A stretch of DNA of 64,000 bases from Brevibacillus brevis (GTDB lineage: Bacteria; Bacillota; Bacilli; Brevibacillales; Brevibacillaceae), in contig NZ_CP041767.1 in NCBI RefSeq assembly GCF_022026395.1, positions 4,141,001 to 4,205,000 on the forward strand. The letters are read 5' to 3'. The notes beneath the pieces were generated by a model. The model saw only the letters and a program-made list of their open reading frames with translations, did no database searches and was not told the DNA's origin. Positions 1 to 8,069 of this stretch are shown here, one piece after another. Position 1 is the first letter of the stretch. The number at the start of each line of letters is the position of its first letter. Position numbers and translations under genes: made by a program.

Positions 1-1200
1 TTGTCTCAAAGCTTGTCCACAAACGATAGCGACCATGAGACTCCGAAATTCGCGATCTGACAGCGGACCATTTTTTGCTCCGTTCAAGCTGACGTATTGA
101 AAACAATCTTCCAATCTCCCAACGTCACTCCATGCCAGAAAGCTCCTATCGCAATGTTCATCCAAAGCCGTTACGGATAGCGTGCTTTCATCTGCATGCG
201 CTTCTACTGCCATTCCAGGTACGCACCAGATTTCGATTCGGTCCAAGAACGGCCTTCCCCCAAAATAAGGCGTGAACGCTTCCAGCACGAGCATGGAATC
301 ATCGTTGCGGACTACACGAAACGGCCCCGTTCCTACTGGCATTTGCGCAAATTGCTCCCCCATCTCCTGAACGTAATCACAGGGGACTATTGCCATATAT
401 TCCTTGCTTAGTGCCTGTAAAAACAATTCATCCGGCATATACAAAGAAATCGTCAATACGTAGTCATCTTTGACGGTAATCGATTCGATGGAAGCGGCTA
501 GCCAGCGATGTTTATAGGAATGCTCCATCAAACGAAGTAAAGAAAAGCGCACATCATCGGCAACAAGTGGTCGGCCATGATGGAATAAGACACCTTTCCG
601 CAAGTAAAAAGTCCACTGCTTTCCTTCCTCACTAGCCTCCCAATAAAAAGCGATAGCGGGTTCAATCCGTCTCGTGACTGGATCAAACTGGACCAGACAA
701 TCAAATAGCTGCTTGACCATATGTGACTCGGAGCGCAGGAGAATATGAATCGGATCAAGCCCTGCGAATGGTCGACTGTAAAACAAACGCAAGGTATCGA
801 CTCTGCCCTTACTTCCCTTTTCCCGCTTCACACGATGCCCAAACTGACTATTCATCCATCGTGAAAAATTTTCACCCAAAGCTTGCAAATTTACCCCATA
901 TTCGTCGATCATCTCCCGTGCAGCACGAATCTCTCCTTTTTGCACGAGTTCTTTGGCTACGCTCATGATCAGGTCTTCGGGCGCGAGCAAGCATGTCAAA
1001 ACAGATCGGTTTCCTCGCCCTCTCCCCGGCTGCCAGATTACCCATCCATGGCTTTGCATTTTTTTCAAAGTCAGTGTCGCATTCCGCAACGTACAAAATA
1101 AAACCGAAGCAACTTCAGCTAACGATATGTCATGCGGGCGCCCTATCGTTTCATCAGGCCGCCCCGCACATAAACGGATGTATTGTTCAACGAGTTGCAT
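1..1200 (-). CDS. SgrR-family transcriptional regulator, 3' end beyond window
   Basis: Translation of the minus strand is open from the ATG at 1200 to the left edge (400 codons, no stop), so the C-terminus lies outside. Residues ~1-110 hold a winged-helix-like DNA-binding region (EVASVLFCTLRNATLTLKKM, then a GRGRGN wing). From ~residue 140 it looks like a family-5 solute-binding domain (SBP_bac_5: DTLRLFYSRP, FHHGRPLVADDVRFS, PVGTGPFRV). This HTH-plus-SBP architecture is that of SgrR, which senses small solutes or sugar phosphates. It is divergent from an MFS exporter, its probable target. Ligand unknown. Confidence 0.85.
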   Translation of the reverse strand, partial: MQLVEQYIRLCAGRPDETIGRPHDISLAEVASVLFCTLRNATLTLKKMQSHGWVIWQPGRGRGNRSVLTCLLAPEDLIMSVAKELVQKGEIRAAREMIDEYGVNLQALGENFSRWMNSQFGHRVKREKGSKGRVDTLRLFYSRPFAGLDPIHILLRSESHMVKQLFDCLVQFDPVTRRIEPAIAFYWEASEEGKQWTFYLRKGVLFHHGRPLVADDVRFSLLRLMEHSYKHRWLAASIESITVKDDYVLTISLYMPDELFLQALSKEYMAIVPCDYVQEMGEQFAQMPVGTGPFRVVRNDDSMLVLEAFTPYFGGRPFLDRIEIWCVPGMAVEAHADESTLSVTALDEHCDRSFLAWSDVGRLEDCFQYVSLNGAKNGPLSDREFRSLMVAIVCGQALRQ

Positions 1201-1335
1201 CTTGCCACCACCAATTCGCCCATAAAACATGAAAAAGCTATTCGCCTAATCGTACGCTTTTTCTCCGGTCTTTGCCACCTTACAATTCTAAAAACACCAA
1301 CTAACCGGAAAAAGCCGAAAGAAAGGATTTTTCTT

Positions 1336-2559
1336 ATGCCACACATTCCGCATGCTCTCAGTCGATTCTTTGCTGTGTATCCGACACTCCTCTGGGTCCG
1401 TCTATTCGGCGAAACGCTCACTTCACTATCCAGCGCCATGATCGCCCCGTTTCTCGTATTGTACTTGAGCGAGAACATCGGCGGCTCTGTCACCATGACC
1501 ATGCTCGTCATTGGTTTGCAGCCCTTCTCCGAGATTTTGCTGACGCTATTTGCTGGTGGCATCACGGACCGCTATCGCCGAAAATCAATCATGCTACTCG
1601 CCTTGTTCCTGCAAGGCTTCGCCATGTTGGGAATGGCTTGGGCAGACTCTATGCTGGGCTTTGCGATCCTGTATATCATCAACGGCACTGGCCGCTCGCT
1701 GTTTATCCCTGTCAGCCGTGCGCATCTTGCTGATACGATTTCCGCTGCACATATGGCCGCTGCCTTTGCTCTTCTCAATACTTCCAGTAGTATCGGGGCC
1801 GCATTGGGACCTTTAGTCGGTGTCATCATTTATAAGTACGATCCTGCTATGGCATTTTTGTTTACTGCGATCTCACTATTAATCTATGCTCTTGCCGTTT
1901 GGTGGAAAATCCCGCAAACTCCGCTGCCAGAAGCTCCCGTTGTGGAAGCAGCAGACGTACGTTCACGCAGCTCCTGGCATGCTTATCGACCAGCCCTTGC
2001 CATCATGCTGCTGTCTTTGCCAATCAGTCTGTTTTACGCCCAAACCGAGACAAATCTCCAGCTACATCTCAAATACACGCTGCCAGACTATTTGCAAACT
2101 CTCGCTTTGCTCATTGCGGTAAAAGGGGGCCTGCTGCTCCTGTTCGAGTACTTGCTCGTCAAATGGACCCAGCACTTGCCGGCTCGCCTGTTGATTAGCG
2201 GCTCGTACATTTGTTTTCTCATCGTATCCTTGGGCTATGCCTTCATCGACAACGTGCCTGTCCTTCTCGCCTTGCAAGTGTTGCTCGTCATCGGAGAAAG
2301 TATTGGTCTGACTCAGTTAATGGCCTTCGTCACCCGGATATCACCTGTTACGATGCGCGGGCGGTACTTTGCGATTACGGGAACGCACTGGGACATTTCC
2401 CGTACGTGCGGACCGTACTTGGGTAGCCTTGTCTTGCTGCATTATGGCGGCACGATCCTTTTCACCATTGCCGCAGGCATTCTCTTGATCGGTGCTGGAT
2501 TCATGTACGTGTATCTTTCCACAAACGAAAAAGCCTCCCCGTTTGAACAGGAAGGCTGA
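1336..2559 (+). CDS. MFS multidrug-type exporter
   Basis: 407 aa, about 12 hydrophobic segments. It has the loop 2-3 signature of major facilitator antiporters (GGITDRYRRKS) and a typical 'GRSLFIPVSRA' loop. The ATG at 1336 follows AAAGGA at a good distance; the frame stays open upstream but has no comparable RBS. Divergent from the SgrR-type regulator, which suggests local control of the transporter. Its last codons double as the reverse-strand terminator of the facing ABC operon. Substrate cannot be read from the sequence. Confidence 0.85.
   Translation: MPHIPHALSRFFAVYPTLLWVRLFGETLTSLSSAMIAPFLVLYLSENIGGSVTMTMLVIGLQPFSEILLTLFAGGITDRYRRKSIMLLALFLQGFAMLGMAWADSMLGFAILYIINGTGRSLFIPVSRAHLADTISAAHMAAAFALLNTSSSIGAALGPLVGVIIYKYDPAMAFLFTAISLLIYALAVWWKIPQTPLPEAPVVEAADVRSRSSWHAYRPALAIMLLSLPISLFYAQTETNLQLHLKYTLPDYLQTLALLIAVKGGLLLLFEYLLVKWTQHLPARLLISGSYICFLIVSLGYAFIDNVPVLLALQVLLVIGESIGLTQLMAFVTRISPVTMRGRYFAITGTHWDISRTCGPYLGSLVLLHYGGTILFTIAAGILLIGAGFMYVYLSTNEKASPFEQEG
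2532..2557 (-). terminator. Intrinsic terminator of the ABC operon, inside the MFS 3' end
   Basis: On the minus strand an 8-bp stem (AGCCTTCC / GGGAGGCT, one G-U) with a short loop is followed by TTTTT. It lies within the last codons of the opposing MFS gene and just past the ATPase stop. Confidence 0.7.
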
Positions 2560-2569
2560 TTCGATCCGA

Positions 2570-3367
2570 TTAGGTTAATAAGAAGCGATCTTCACTGAAG
2601 CTTTCTCCACCGCGGGCTGTTTCGAATGCGCGAAGCAGATCCTGCGGTTTCATCGTCCGTTTTTTCTCATCCGGAATGTCGAGGATGATTCCCCCATCGT
2701 GGAGCATCAACAGGCGATTCCCCATGTTCAACGCTTGTTCCATATTATGCGTGACCATAATTGTCGTCAGTTTATGGCGTTCCACGATTTTTTCCGTTAA
2801 ATCTACAATCAACTGCGCCCGTTTCGGGTCAAGCGCTGCTGTATGCTCATCGAGAAGCAAAATCTTTGGCTCCGTGAAGGTAGCCATCAACAGGCTCAGT
2901 GCTTGGCGCTGTCCCCCTGAGAGAAAACCAACTTTGGTCTTCAAACGGTTCTCCAGCCCCTGATCCAGCTGCTTGAGCTGCTCACGGAACAGCTCTCGCT
3001 TCTGGTTATTCACCCCAAATCCAAGTGTACGACGTTTTCCCCGCCCCAATGCGATTGCCAAATTTTCCTCAATCGTCATGTTCGGCGCTGTACCTGCCAT
3101 CGGGTCCTGAAACACACGGCCGATCAGACCTGCGCGTTGGTGCTCTGCCAAGCGGGTGACATCTTTGCCGTCAATCGTAATGCTTCCGTTATCTGGCGTC
3201 AGTCCACCAGAGATCATGTTCATCATCGTCGATTTACCGGCACCATTACTACCAATAACGGTGATGAACTCTCCCTTCTTAACGTGCAGATTGACGTTTC
3301 GAAGCGCGATCTTTTCATTCACAGTTCCTGCGTTGAATACTTTGTTGACGTTTGTAATTTTAAGCAT
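2570..3367 (-). CDS. ABC transporter ATP-binding protein (COG1101/TrpZ-like)
   Basis: 265 aa. Walker A GSNGAGKST near residue 39, signature LSGGQRQAL near 150, Walker B with the family-typical LLLDEHTAALDP (His where most ABC ATPases have Pro), and a switch His in IMVTHN. It energises the membrane permease encoded directly upstream; its ATG overlaps the permease stop by 8 nt, so the two are probably translationally coupled. The permease plus COG2984-type receptors place it in the TrpXYZ-like importer family, for which aromatic amino acids are the known substrates in streptococci. The substrate here is inferred only. Confidence 0.88.
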   Translation of the reverse strand: MLKITNVNKVFNAGTVNEKIALRNVNLHVKKGEFITVIGSNGAGKSTMMNMISGGLTPDNGSITIDGKDVTRLAEHQRAGLIGRVFQDPMAGTAPNMTIEENLAIALGRGKRRTLGFGVNNQKRELFREQLKQLDQGLENRLKTKVGFLSGGQRQALSLLMATFTEPKILLLDEHTAALDPKRAQLIVDLTEKIVERHKLTTIMVTHNMEQALNMGNRLLMLHDGGIILDIPDEKKRTMKPQDLLRAFETARGGESFSEDRFLLT

Positions 3368-4295
3368 CGCTGCTTCCTCCCCTTGCCGAGCGTACCGCTT
3401 GCTTTTTCCAGATGCCTTTTGCCACAGTAGGTACTGTCAGGGCGATGATAACAATCAGGGCAGTAATCAGCTTCATGTCAGAAGGATTGAGTCCTGCATC
3501 CAGAGCAAGGGCAATGACCAAGCGGTACACAATCGAGCCGAGAATGACAGCAAGCGTCACTCGGAAAATCGAAGAGCTGCCAAACAATACTTCCCCGACA
3601 ATAACGGAAGCGAGACCGATGACGATCATCCCGATCCCCATTCCTACATCCGCAAAGCCTTGGTATTGGGCTACCCACGCACCAGCTAACGCTACCAAGC
3701 CATTGGAGAGAGCCAAACCGATAATCGTTGTCGAATCCGTGTTTACCCCAAAGCTGCGGATCATCTTCGAATTGTCACCTGTCGCACGCAAATCCAGACC
3801 CATATCCGTATGAAGGAACCAGTCAATGATGAGCTTCAACACCAGAACACCTACGATAAAGACGATTGCTACACCTGTCAGCAAGGTAACTCCACCTACG
3901 GCCAGGTTCGGAATGCCCATATCCTTCACATAAGTGAACAAGGTATCTTCCCGCAAAAGAGGCAAATTCGCTTTTCCCATGACACGCAAATTGATCGAGT
4001 ACAAGGCAATCATCGTCAAGATCCCCGCCAAAAGTGCGTTAATCTTTCCTTTGGTATGCAAGACGCCCGTAAAAGCTCCTGCCAAACCACCTACGATGAA
4101 AGCCAGCAGGGTGGCCAAAAACGGATTGGTACCATCGATAATGAATTTGGCTGCGATTGCGCCTCCCAAGGCAAAACTACCATCTACGGTCAAGTCAGGA
4201 ACGTTTAGGACTCGGAAGGTCAGATATACACCGAGAGCCAAGATACCAAATAATAAACCTTGCTCAATGGCTCCCATTATTGCCAGTTGATTCAT
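3360..4295 (-). CDS. ABC transporter permease (COG4120/TrpY-like)
   Basis: 311 aa, strongly hydrophobic with about eight membrane segments, and the branched-chain-permease-like motifs VYLTFRVLNVPDLTVDGSFA and IGLALSNGLVALAGA. RBS GGAGG lies nine bases before the ATG. It sits between the ATPase (overlapping) and receptor genes (28-nt gap) and forms the translocation channel of the importer. Confidence 0.88.
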   Translation of the reverse strand: MNQLAIMGAIEQGLLFGILALGVYLTFRVLNVPDLTVDGSFALGGAIAAKFIIDGTNPFLATLLAFIVGGLAGAFTGVLHTKGKINALLAGILTMIALYSINLRVMGKANLPLLREDTLFTYVKDMGIPNLAVGGVTLLTGVAIVFIVGVLVLKLIIDWFLHTDMGLDLRATGDNSKMIRSFGVNTDSTTIIGLALSNGLVALAGAWVAQYQGFADVGMGIGMIVIGLASVIVGEVLFGSSSIFRVTLAVILGSIVYRLVIALALDAGLNPSDMKLITALIVIIALTVPTVAKGIWKKQAVRSARGGSSDA

Positions 4296-4323
4296 AGAAG
4301 AAATCCTCCAATTACTGCATTTA

Positions 4324-5379
4324 TTACTCGATCACTTGTCCAGCACGGTCGAGCATGGCTTGCGGAATCGTCACACCCATTTTTTCCGCCGCTTTCTTGT
4401 TCAATACGAGCTTCATGTCTGCTTGCACTTCAACAGCCATATCAGCCGGCTTCGCTTCACCCTTCAGGATTTTTGTTGCCATATCAGCTGTTTGCTCGCC
4501 CAGCTTTGTGTAGTCGATCCCGTAAGTGGCAATCGCTCCGCTCTTCACAGAGTTTTCTTCACCAGCGATGACCGGAATTTTTTGTGCTTCAGCGACACCG
4601 ATAACAGCTGCAATCGAAGAGACGACCATGTTGTCAGTCGGTACGTAGAAAGCATCTACTTTGCCGACCATGGACTCAGCTGCTTGCTTCACTTCTGTCG
4701 CGCTCGTAATCGCCGCTTCTTTAATCTCTAAACCAAGCTTGCCGGCTACTGCTTTTGCCGCATCTACCTGTACTTTGGAGTTGACTTCGCCAGAACTATA
4801 AATGATTCCAACAGATTTCGCATCAGCTTTCATTTCTTTGATCAGCTTCAATTGCTCTTCAACTGGATTCATATCCGATGTACCAGTTACGTTTGCTCCC
4901 GGCTTGTCCATCGCTGCTACCAGACCAGCTTCTACCGGGTCTGTTACCGCAGTAAACAGGATCGGAATCTCTTTGCTGGTTTGTGCAGCAGCCTGTGCCG
5001 TTGGAGTCGCAATGGCCAACACCAAATCTACTTTGTCAGCCTCGAATTTTTGGGCAATCTGAATGGCTGTATCCATGCTCGCTTGAGCGGATTGCACATC
5101 GATTTTTACTTGCTTGTCTTTTTCGTAACCATTTTTAGCCAGTTGGCTGATAAAGCCCTCTCTCGCTGCATCCAAAGCAGGGTGTTCAACGAATTGGGCA
5201 ATCCCAATTGTCAACTGCTTGGTTTCAGTAGACGGAGCAGGCGCCGTCGTGGTAGCAGGAGCGGGTGTAGAATTGTTTGCAGGGGTAGTGCTTTGCTGTC
5301 CACAAGCGGTAACAGACAAAAGCAATAAAGGAAATAAAAAACTCTGAAAAATTTTAATACTCTTCTTTTGTTTGAACAT
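4324..5379 (-). CDS. ABC transporter substrate-binding lipoprotein (COG2984/TrpX-like), copy 1
   Basis: 351 aa. N-terminal lysines, hydrophobic stretch and lipobox LSVTAC indicate a lipoprotein anchored outside the membrane, followed by a Thr/Pro/Ala linker (~residues 28-50). The mature part has the COG2984 periplasmic-binding fold, with the segment GIAQFVEHPALDAAREG. It leads the permease-ATPase pair. A second receptor of the same family lies just upstream, separated by a terminator hairpin, so this copy may be expressed by read-through or from its own promoter. No T-box is visible in the short gap, unlike many trpXYZ operons. Confidence 0.88.
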   Translation of the reverse strand: MFKQKKSIKIFQSFLFPLLLLSVTACGQQSTTPANNSTPAPATTTAPAPSTETKQLTIGIAQFVEHPALDAAREGFISQLAKNGYEKDKQVKIDVQSAQASMDTAIQIAQKFEADKVDLVLAIATPTAQAAAQTSKEIPILFTAVTDPVEAGLVAAMDKPGANVTGTSDMNPVEEQLKLIKEMKADAKSVGIIYSSGEVNSKVQVDAAKAVAGKLGLEIKEAAITSATEVKQAAESMVGKVDAFYVPTDNMVVSSIAAVIGVAEAQKIPVIAGEENSVKSGAIATYGIDYTKLGEQTADMATKILKGEAKPADMAVEVQADMKLVLNKKAAEKMGVTIPQAMLDRAGQVIE

Positions 5380-5445
5380 TTAGTGAATTCCCCCTCGTGA
5401 ATTTTTTTTTACAGTTTAACATGGATAAAACGGTTTTAAAAGAAT

Positions 5446-5472
5446 AAAAAGAGAGCATGACGCTCTCTTTTT
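5446..5472. terminator. Hairpin between the two receptor genes
   Basis: AAAAAGAGAGC / GCTCTCTTTTT, 11-bp stem with a 5-nt loop, A-rich on one side and T-rich on the other, so it works on either strand. It overlaps the stop codon of receptor copy 2 and would reduce read-through into copy 1. Confidence 0.8.
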
Positions 5473-6475
5473 ACTTGATGATTTCTTTCGCCTGTTGTTT
5501 GAGTGCCTCAGAAATAGTGAGCCCAAACTTTGCAGCAGCTGTTTCATTAATATACAAATCAGCTTGTTTCGAAATCTCTACAGGAGTATCAGCAACCGTC
5601 TGCCCTTTTAAGATACGGGCAGCCATATCGCCTGTTTGTTTACCGATTTGGTAGTAATCAATCCCGTAAGTAGCAACCGCTCCACGTTTCACTGTATCGG
5701 TATCAGAAGCAAATACAGGAATTTTGTTTTCCTCTGCTGCTCCCAGTACCGCTTCAAAAGAAGATACGACGGTGTTGTCAATTGGGATAATAATGGCATC
5801 TGCTTTACTAGCAAGACTTTGAGCTGCAAGCTGCACTTCGGATAACTGCGAAATGCCTGCCTTGATGATTTCTACGCCTTCTTTTTGCGCTGCGTCTTCC
5901 AATTCTTTGACCTGTACCTCTGAGTTAATTTCGGAAGTCGTATAGATCACGCCCAGCTTTTTCAGCTCAGGCAGGAAGGTTTTCACCAGCTTCAATTGTT
6001 GTTCCATCGATACTTTATCGGACGTCCCGGTCACGTTTTTGTCTGGTTTTTCCAGACTGCCAACCAGTTGAGCCGAGATCGGGTCTGTTACGGAACTGAA
6101 AATAACAGGTTTGTCAGCAATCGCCTTGGCTGCAGCCTGAGCGGATGGCGTCGCAATCGCTACGACAATATCCTTCTTATCTCCGGCATACTTCTGTGCG
6201 ATCGAGACTGTATTGTTCATGTCACCATGGGCGTTCTGGGAGTCTACCTCCAAGTTCTTGCCCTCTTCGTAGCCAGCGTCCTTCAGACCATCCAAAATTC
6301 CTTTATGAATAGCATCCAGCGCAGGGTGCTCCACGAATTGCGTCAGCCCCAGCTTCACTGTTTGCCCTTGGCCTGTCGTTGCCGCTGTCTCTGTTTTCCC
6401 ACCTGTTTCGTTACCACATGCTGCCAAAGAAAACGCCAGCAATGCGGTCAGTACCATACTGACTGCTCGTCTCAT
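5471..6475 (-). CDS. ABC transporter substrate-binding lipoprotein (COG2984/TrpX-like), copy 2
   Basis: 334 aa. Signal with lipobox SLAAC. The body is clearly paralogous to the downstream receptor: GLTQFVEHPALDAIHKG against GIAQFVEHPALDAAREG, and both share PSAQAA/PTAQAA, TGTSD, ATYGIDY and KIL/RILKG blocks. It is the promoter-proximal gene of the importer region. It may give the same permease a second ligand range, or be a duplicated receptor. RBS GAGGAGG upstream of the ATG. Confidence 0.88.
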   Translation of the reverse strand: MRRAVSMVLTALLAFSLAACGNETGGKTETAATTGQGQTVKLGLTQFVEHPALDAIHKGILDGLKDAGYEEGKNLEVDSQNAHGDMNNTVSIAQKYAGDKKDIVVAIATPSAQAAAKAIADKPVIFSSVTDPISAQLVGSLEKPDKNVTGTSDKVSMEQQLKLVKTFLPELKKLGVIYTTSEINSEVQVKELEDAAQKEGVEIIKAGISQLSEVQLAAQSLASKADAIIIPIDNTVVSSFEAVLGAAEENKIPVFASDTDTVKRGAVATYGIDYYQIGKQTGDMAARILKGQTVADTPVEISKQADLYINETAAAKFGLTISEALKQQAKEIIK

Positions 6476-6564
6476 CTGTACTTCCTCCTCTAGTCTCTGC
6501 TCTTTCGCTGCTCCTAATCACCCTAAGTAATTAGGCTCATTGCCATCTATGCAACTTGTGTCCC

Positions 6565-6593
6565 ATTATAGCAATTATATTACGCATTGAGAA
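6565..6593 (-). promoter_or_regulatory. Sigma-A promoter of the ABC receptor operon
   Basis: Minus strand: -35 TTCTCA (6588-6593), 17-nt spacer, consensus -10 TATAAT (6565-6570), about 90 nt before the ATG of receptor copy 2. Confidence 0.6.
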
Positions 6594-6608
6594 GCCCCCT
6601 TTCCTCAC

Positions 6609-7928
6609 TTACGTGGAACCGATTTCTTCCTCTGCTTTGCCGACTTTCTTTACATATACCCTGGTGATTCTGTAATGGTCGACCTCTCCCACGACAAATT
6701 CGTACTTTCCCTCTTTTACCCGATCTCCCACGCGCGGCGGATGGTCGATCTGCATGTAAATCCAGCCAGCAAGTGTATCTACATCGCTCGACTCCAATTC
6801 GATGTCCAGATAATCGCCCACTTCTTCCAATAACATACGCCCGTCCAATGACAGCATGCCGTCGCTTCGTTCTACCTCTGGGCGTTCATCGTCAAACTCG
6901 TCCTGAATGTCACCAACAATTTCTTCCATTATATCTTCCAGGGTCACCAGGCCCGCAGTGCCCCCATACTCGTCAATGATAATTGCCATTTGACCTCGTT
7001 GTTTTTGCAGCATGGTTAACAATCGGCTGATCGAAATCGTCTCCGGTACCGTCAAAATCGGACGCATGAAGGTCTGAAGATCATGACTCTCTCCTTCCAG
7101 AAGCCCTGTCAGCATATCCTTGATGTGCAAACTCCCCACAACATGATCTTTGTCACCATCCACTACTGGATAACGGGTAAAACGTCCGTTTTGGACATGC
7201 TTCACGTTCTCGTCAAAAGGATCGCGCAGGTTCAGGACAACCATATCCGTACGCGGAACCATGATTTCTCTTGCCATCGTCTCCGAGAAATCAAAAATAT
7301 TGTCAACCAGCATCAGCTCGGTTTGATCAATCAAGCCGCTTTTATGACTTTCATTGACAAGAATGCGTATCTCTTCTTCTGTATGTGCTTCCTGATGCGG
7401 CTCCAAAGATATATGAAAAAGCCCAAGAAAATGGCTCGCGGACCAGTTCAGCATTTGAATAAAGGGATACATGATTTTGTAAAAGAGTTGGATCGGCTTC
7501 GCTACTGCCAGTACCACCTTTTCGGAGTATTGAATAGCCAATGTCTTCGGAGCCAGTTCCCCCAGTACAATATGCAAAAACGTAATCACCGAAAAAGCAA
7601 TAATAAAGGAAATACTGGTAACAACCGTTTCATTTAAATGGAAGTATCGAAAAACGGGATGCAGAAGATGCGCAACAGCAGGCTCTCCTAGCCAACCGAG
7701 TCCTAATGAAGCAAGCGTAATGCCAAGTTGGCACGCAGAGAGGTAGGCATCCAAATTGTGCAGGACCCTCTCGACGTCGACAGCGCGCTTGTTTCCTTCC
7801 GCTGCGAGCTGTGCAATGCGCGACTCCCTTACTTTTACGATCGCGAATTCAGTCGCAACAAAGAACCCGTTCAGGAGTACGAGGATCATGACCAAGATCA
7901 AATTAAACAAGCTTCCCCAAATTGCCAT
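6609..7928 (-). CDS. CorC/HlyC (CNNM) family membrane protein with CBS domains
   Basis: 439 aa. N-terminal DUF21 membrane domain (residues ~1-200; NGFFVATEFAIVKVRESRI and a conserved SLGLGWLGEPAVA), then a CBS pair (~205-330; MVPRTDMV, IIDEYGGTAGLVTLEDIMEEIVG) and a C-terminal CorC_HlyC transporter-associated domain. Family members act in Mg2+/divalent cation efflux or resistance. ATG 7928 is chosen because GGAGG precedes it by five bases; the frame extends seven codons further without a good RBS. Monocistronic, divergent from the helicase gene. Confidence 0.88.
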   Translation of the reverse strand: MAIWGSLFNLILVMILVLLNGFFVATEFAIVKVRESRIAQLAAEGNKRAVDVERVLHNLDAYLSACQLGITLASLGLGWLGEPAVAHLLHPVFRYFHLNETVVTSISFIIAFSVITFLHIVLGELAPKTLAIQYSEKVVLAVAKPIQLFYKIMYPFIQMLNWSASHFLGLFHISLEPHQEAHTEEEIRILVNESHKSGLIDQTELMLVDNIFDFSETMAREIMVPRTDMVVLNLRDPFDENVKHVQNGRFTRYPVVDGDKDHVVGSLHIKDMLTGLLEGESHDLQTFMRPILTVPETISISRLLTMLQKQRGQMAIIIDEYGGTAGLVTLEDIMEEIVGDIQDEFDDERPEVERSDGMLSLDGRMLLEEVGDYLDIELESSDVDTLAGWIYMQIDHPPRVGDRVKEGKYEFVVGEVDHYRITRVYVKKVGKAEEEIGST

Positions 7929-8069
7929 GCTCCCCTCCATCCTTTCCATCCATGCTTTGGGATATTGTTTCCCATCGTAGCCAAAATGTTACCTGTTCGT
8001 TTTTCTTTCTTTTTGAGATTGTGATACCATAGTGCTGATTCCTATGCCTTTTGTAACGAGGTGAGTCTA

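Noticed and set aside
1143..1565. 140-aa minus ORF at the sgrR/MFS junction
   Set aside because: Runs antisense through the MFS start; the true minus gene is the edge-truncated SgrR frame starting at 1200.
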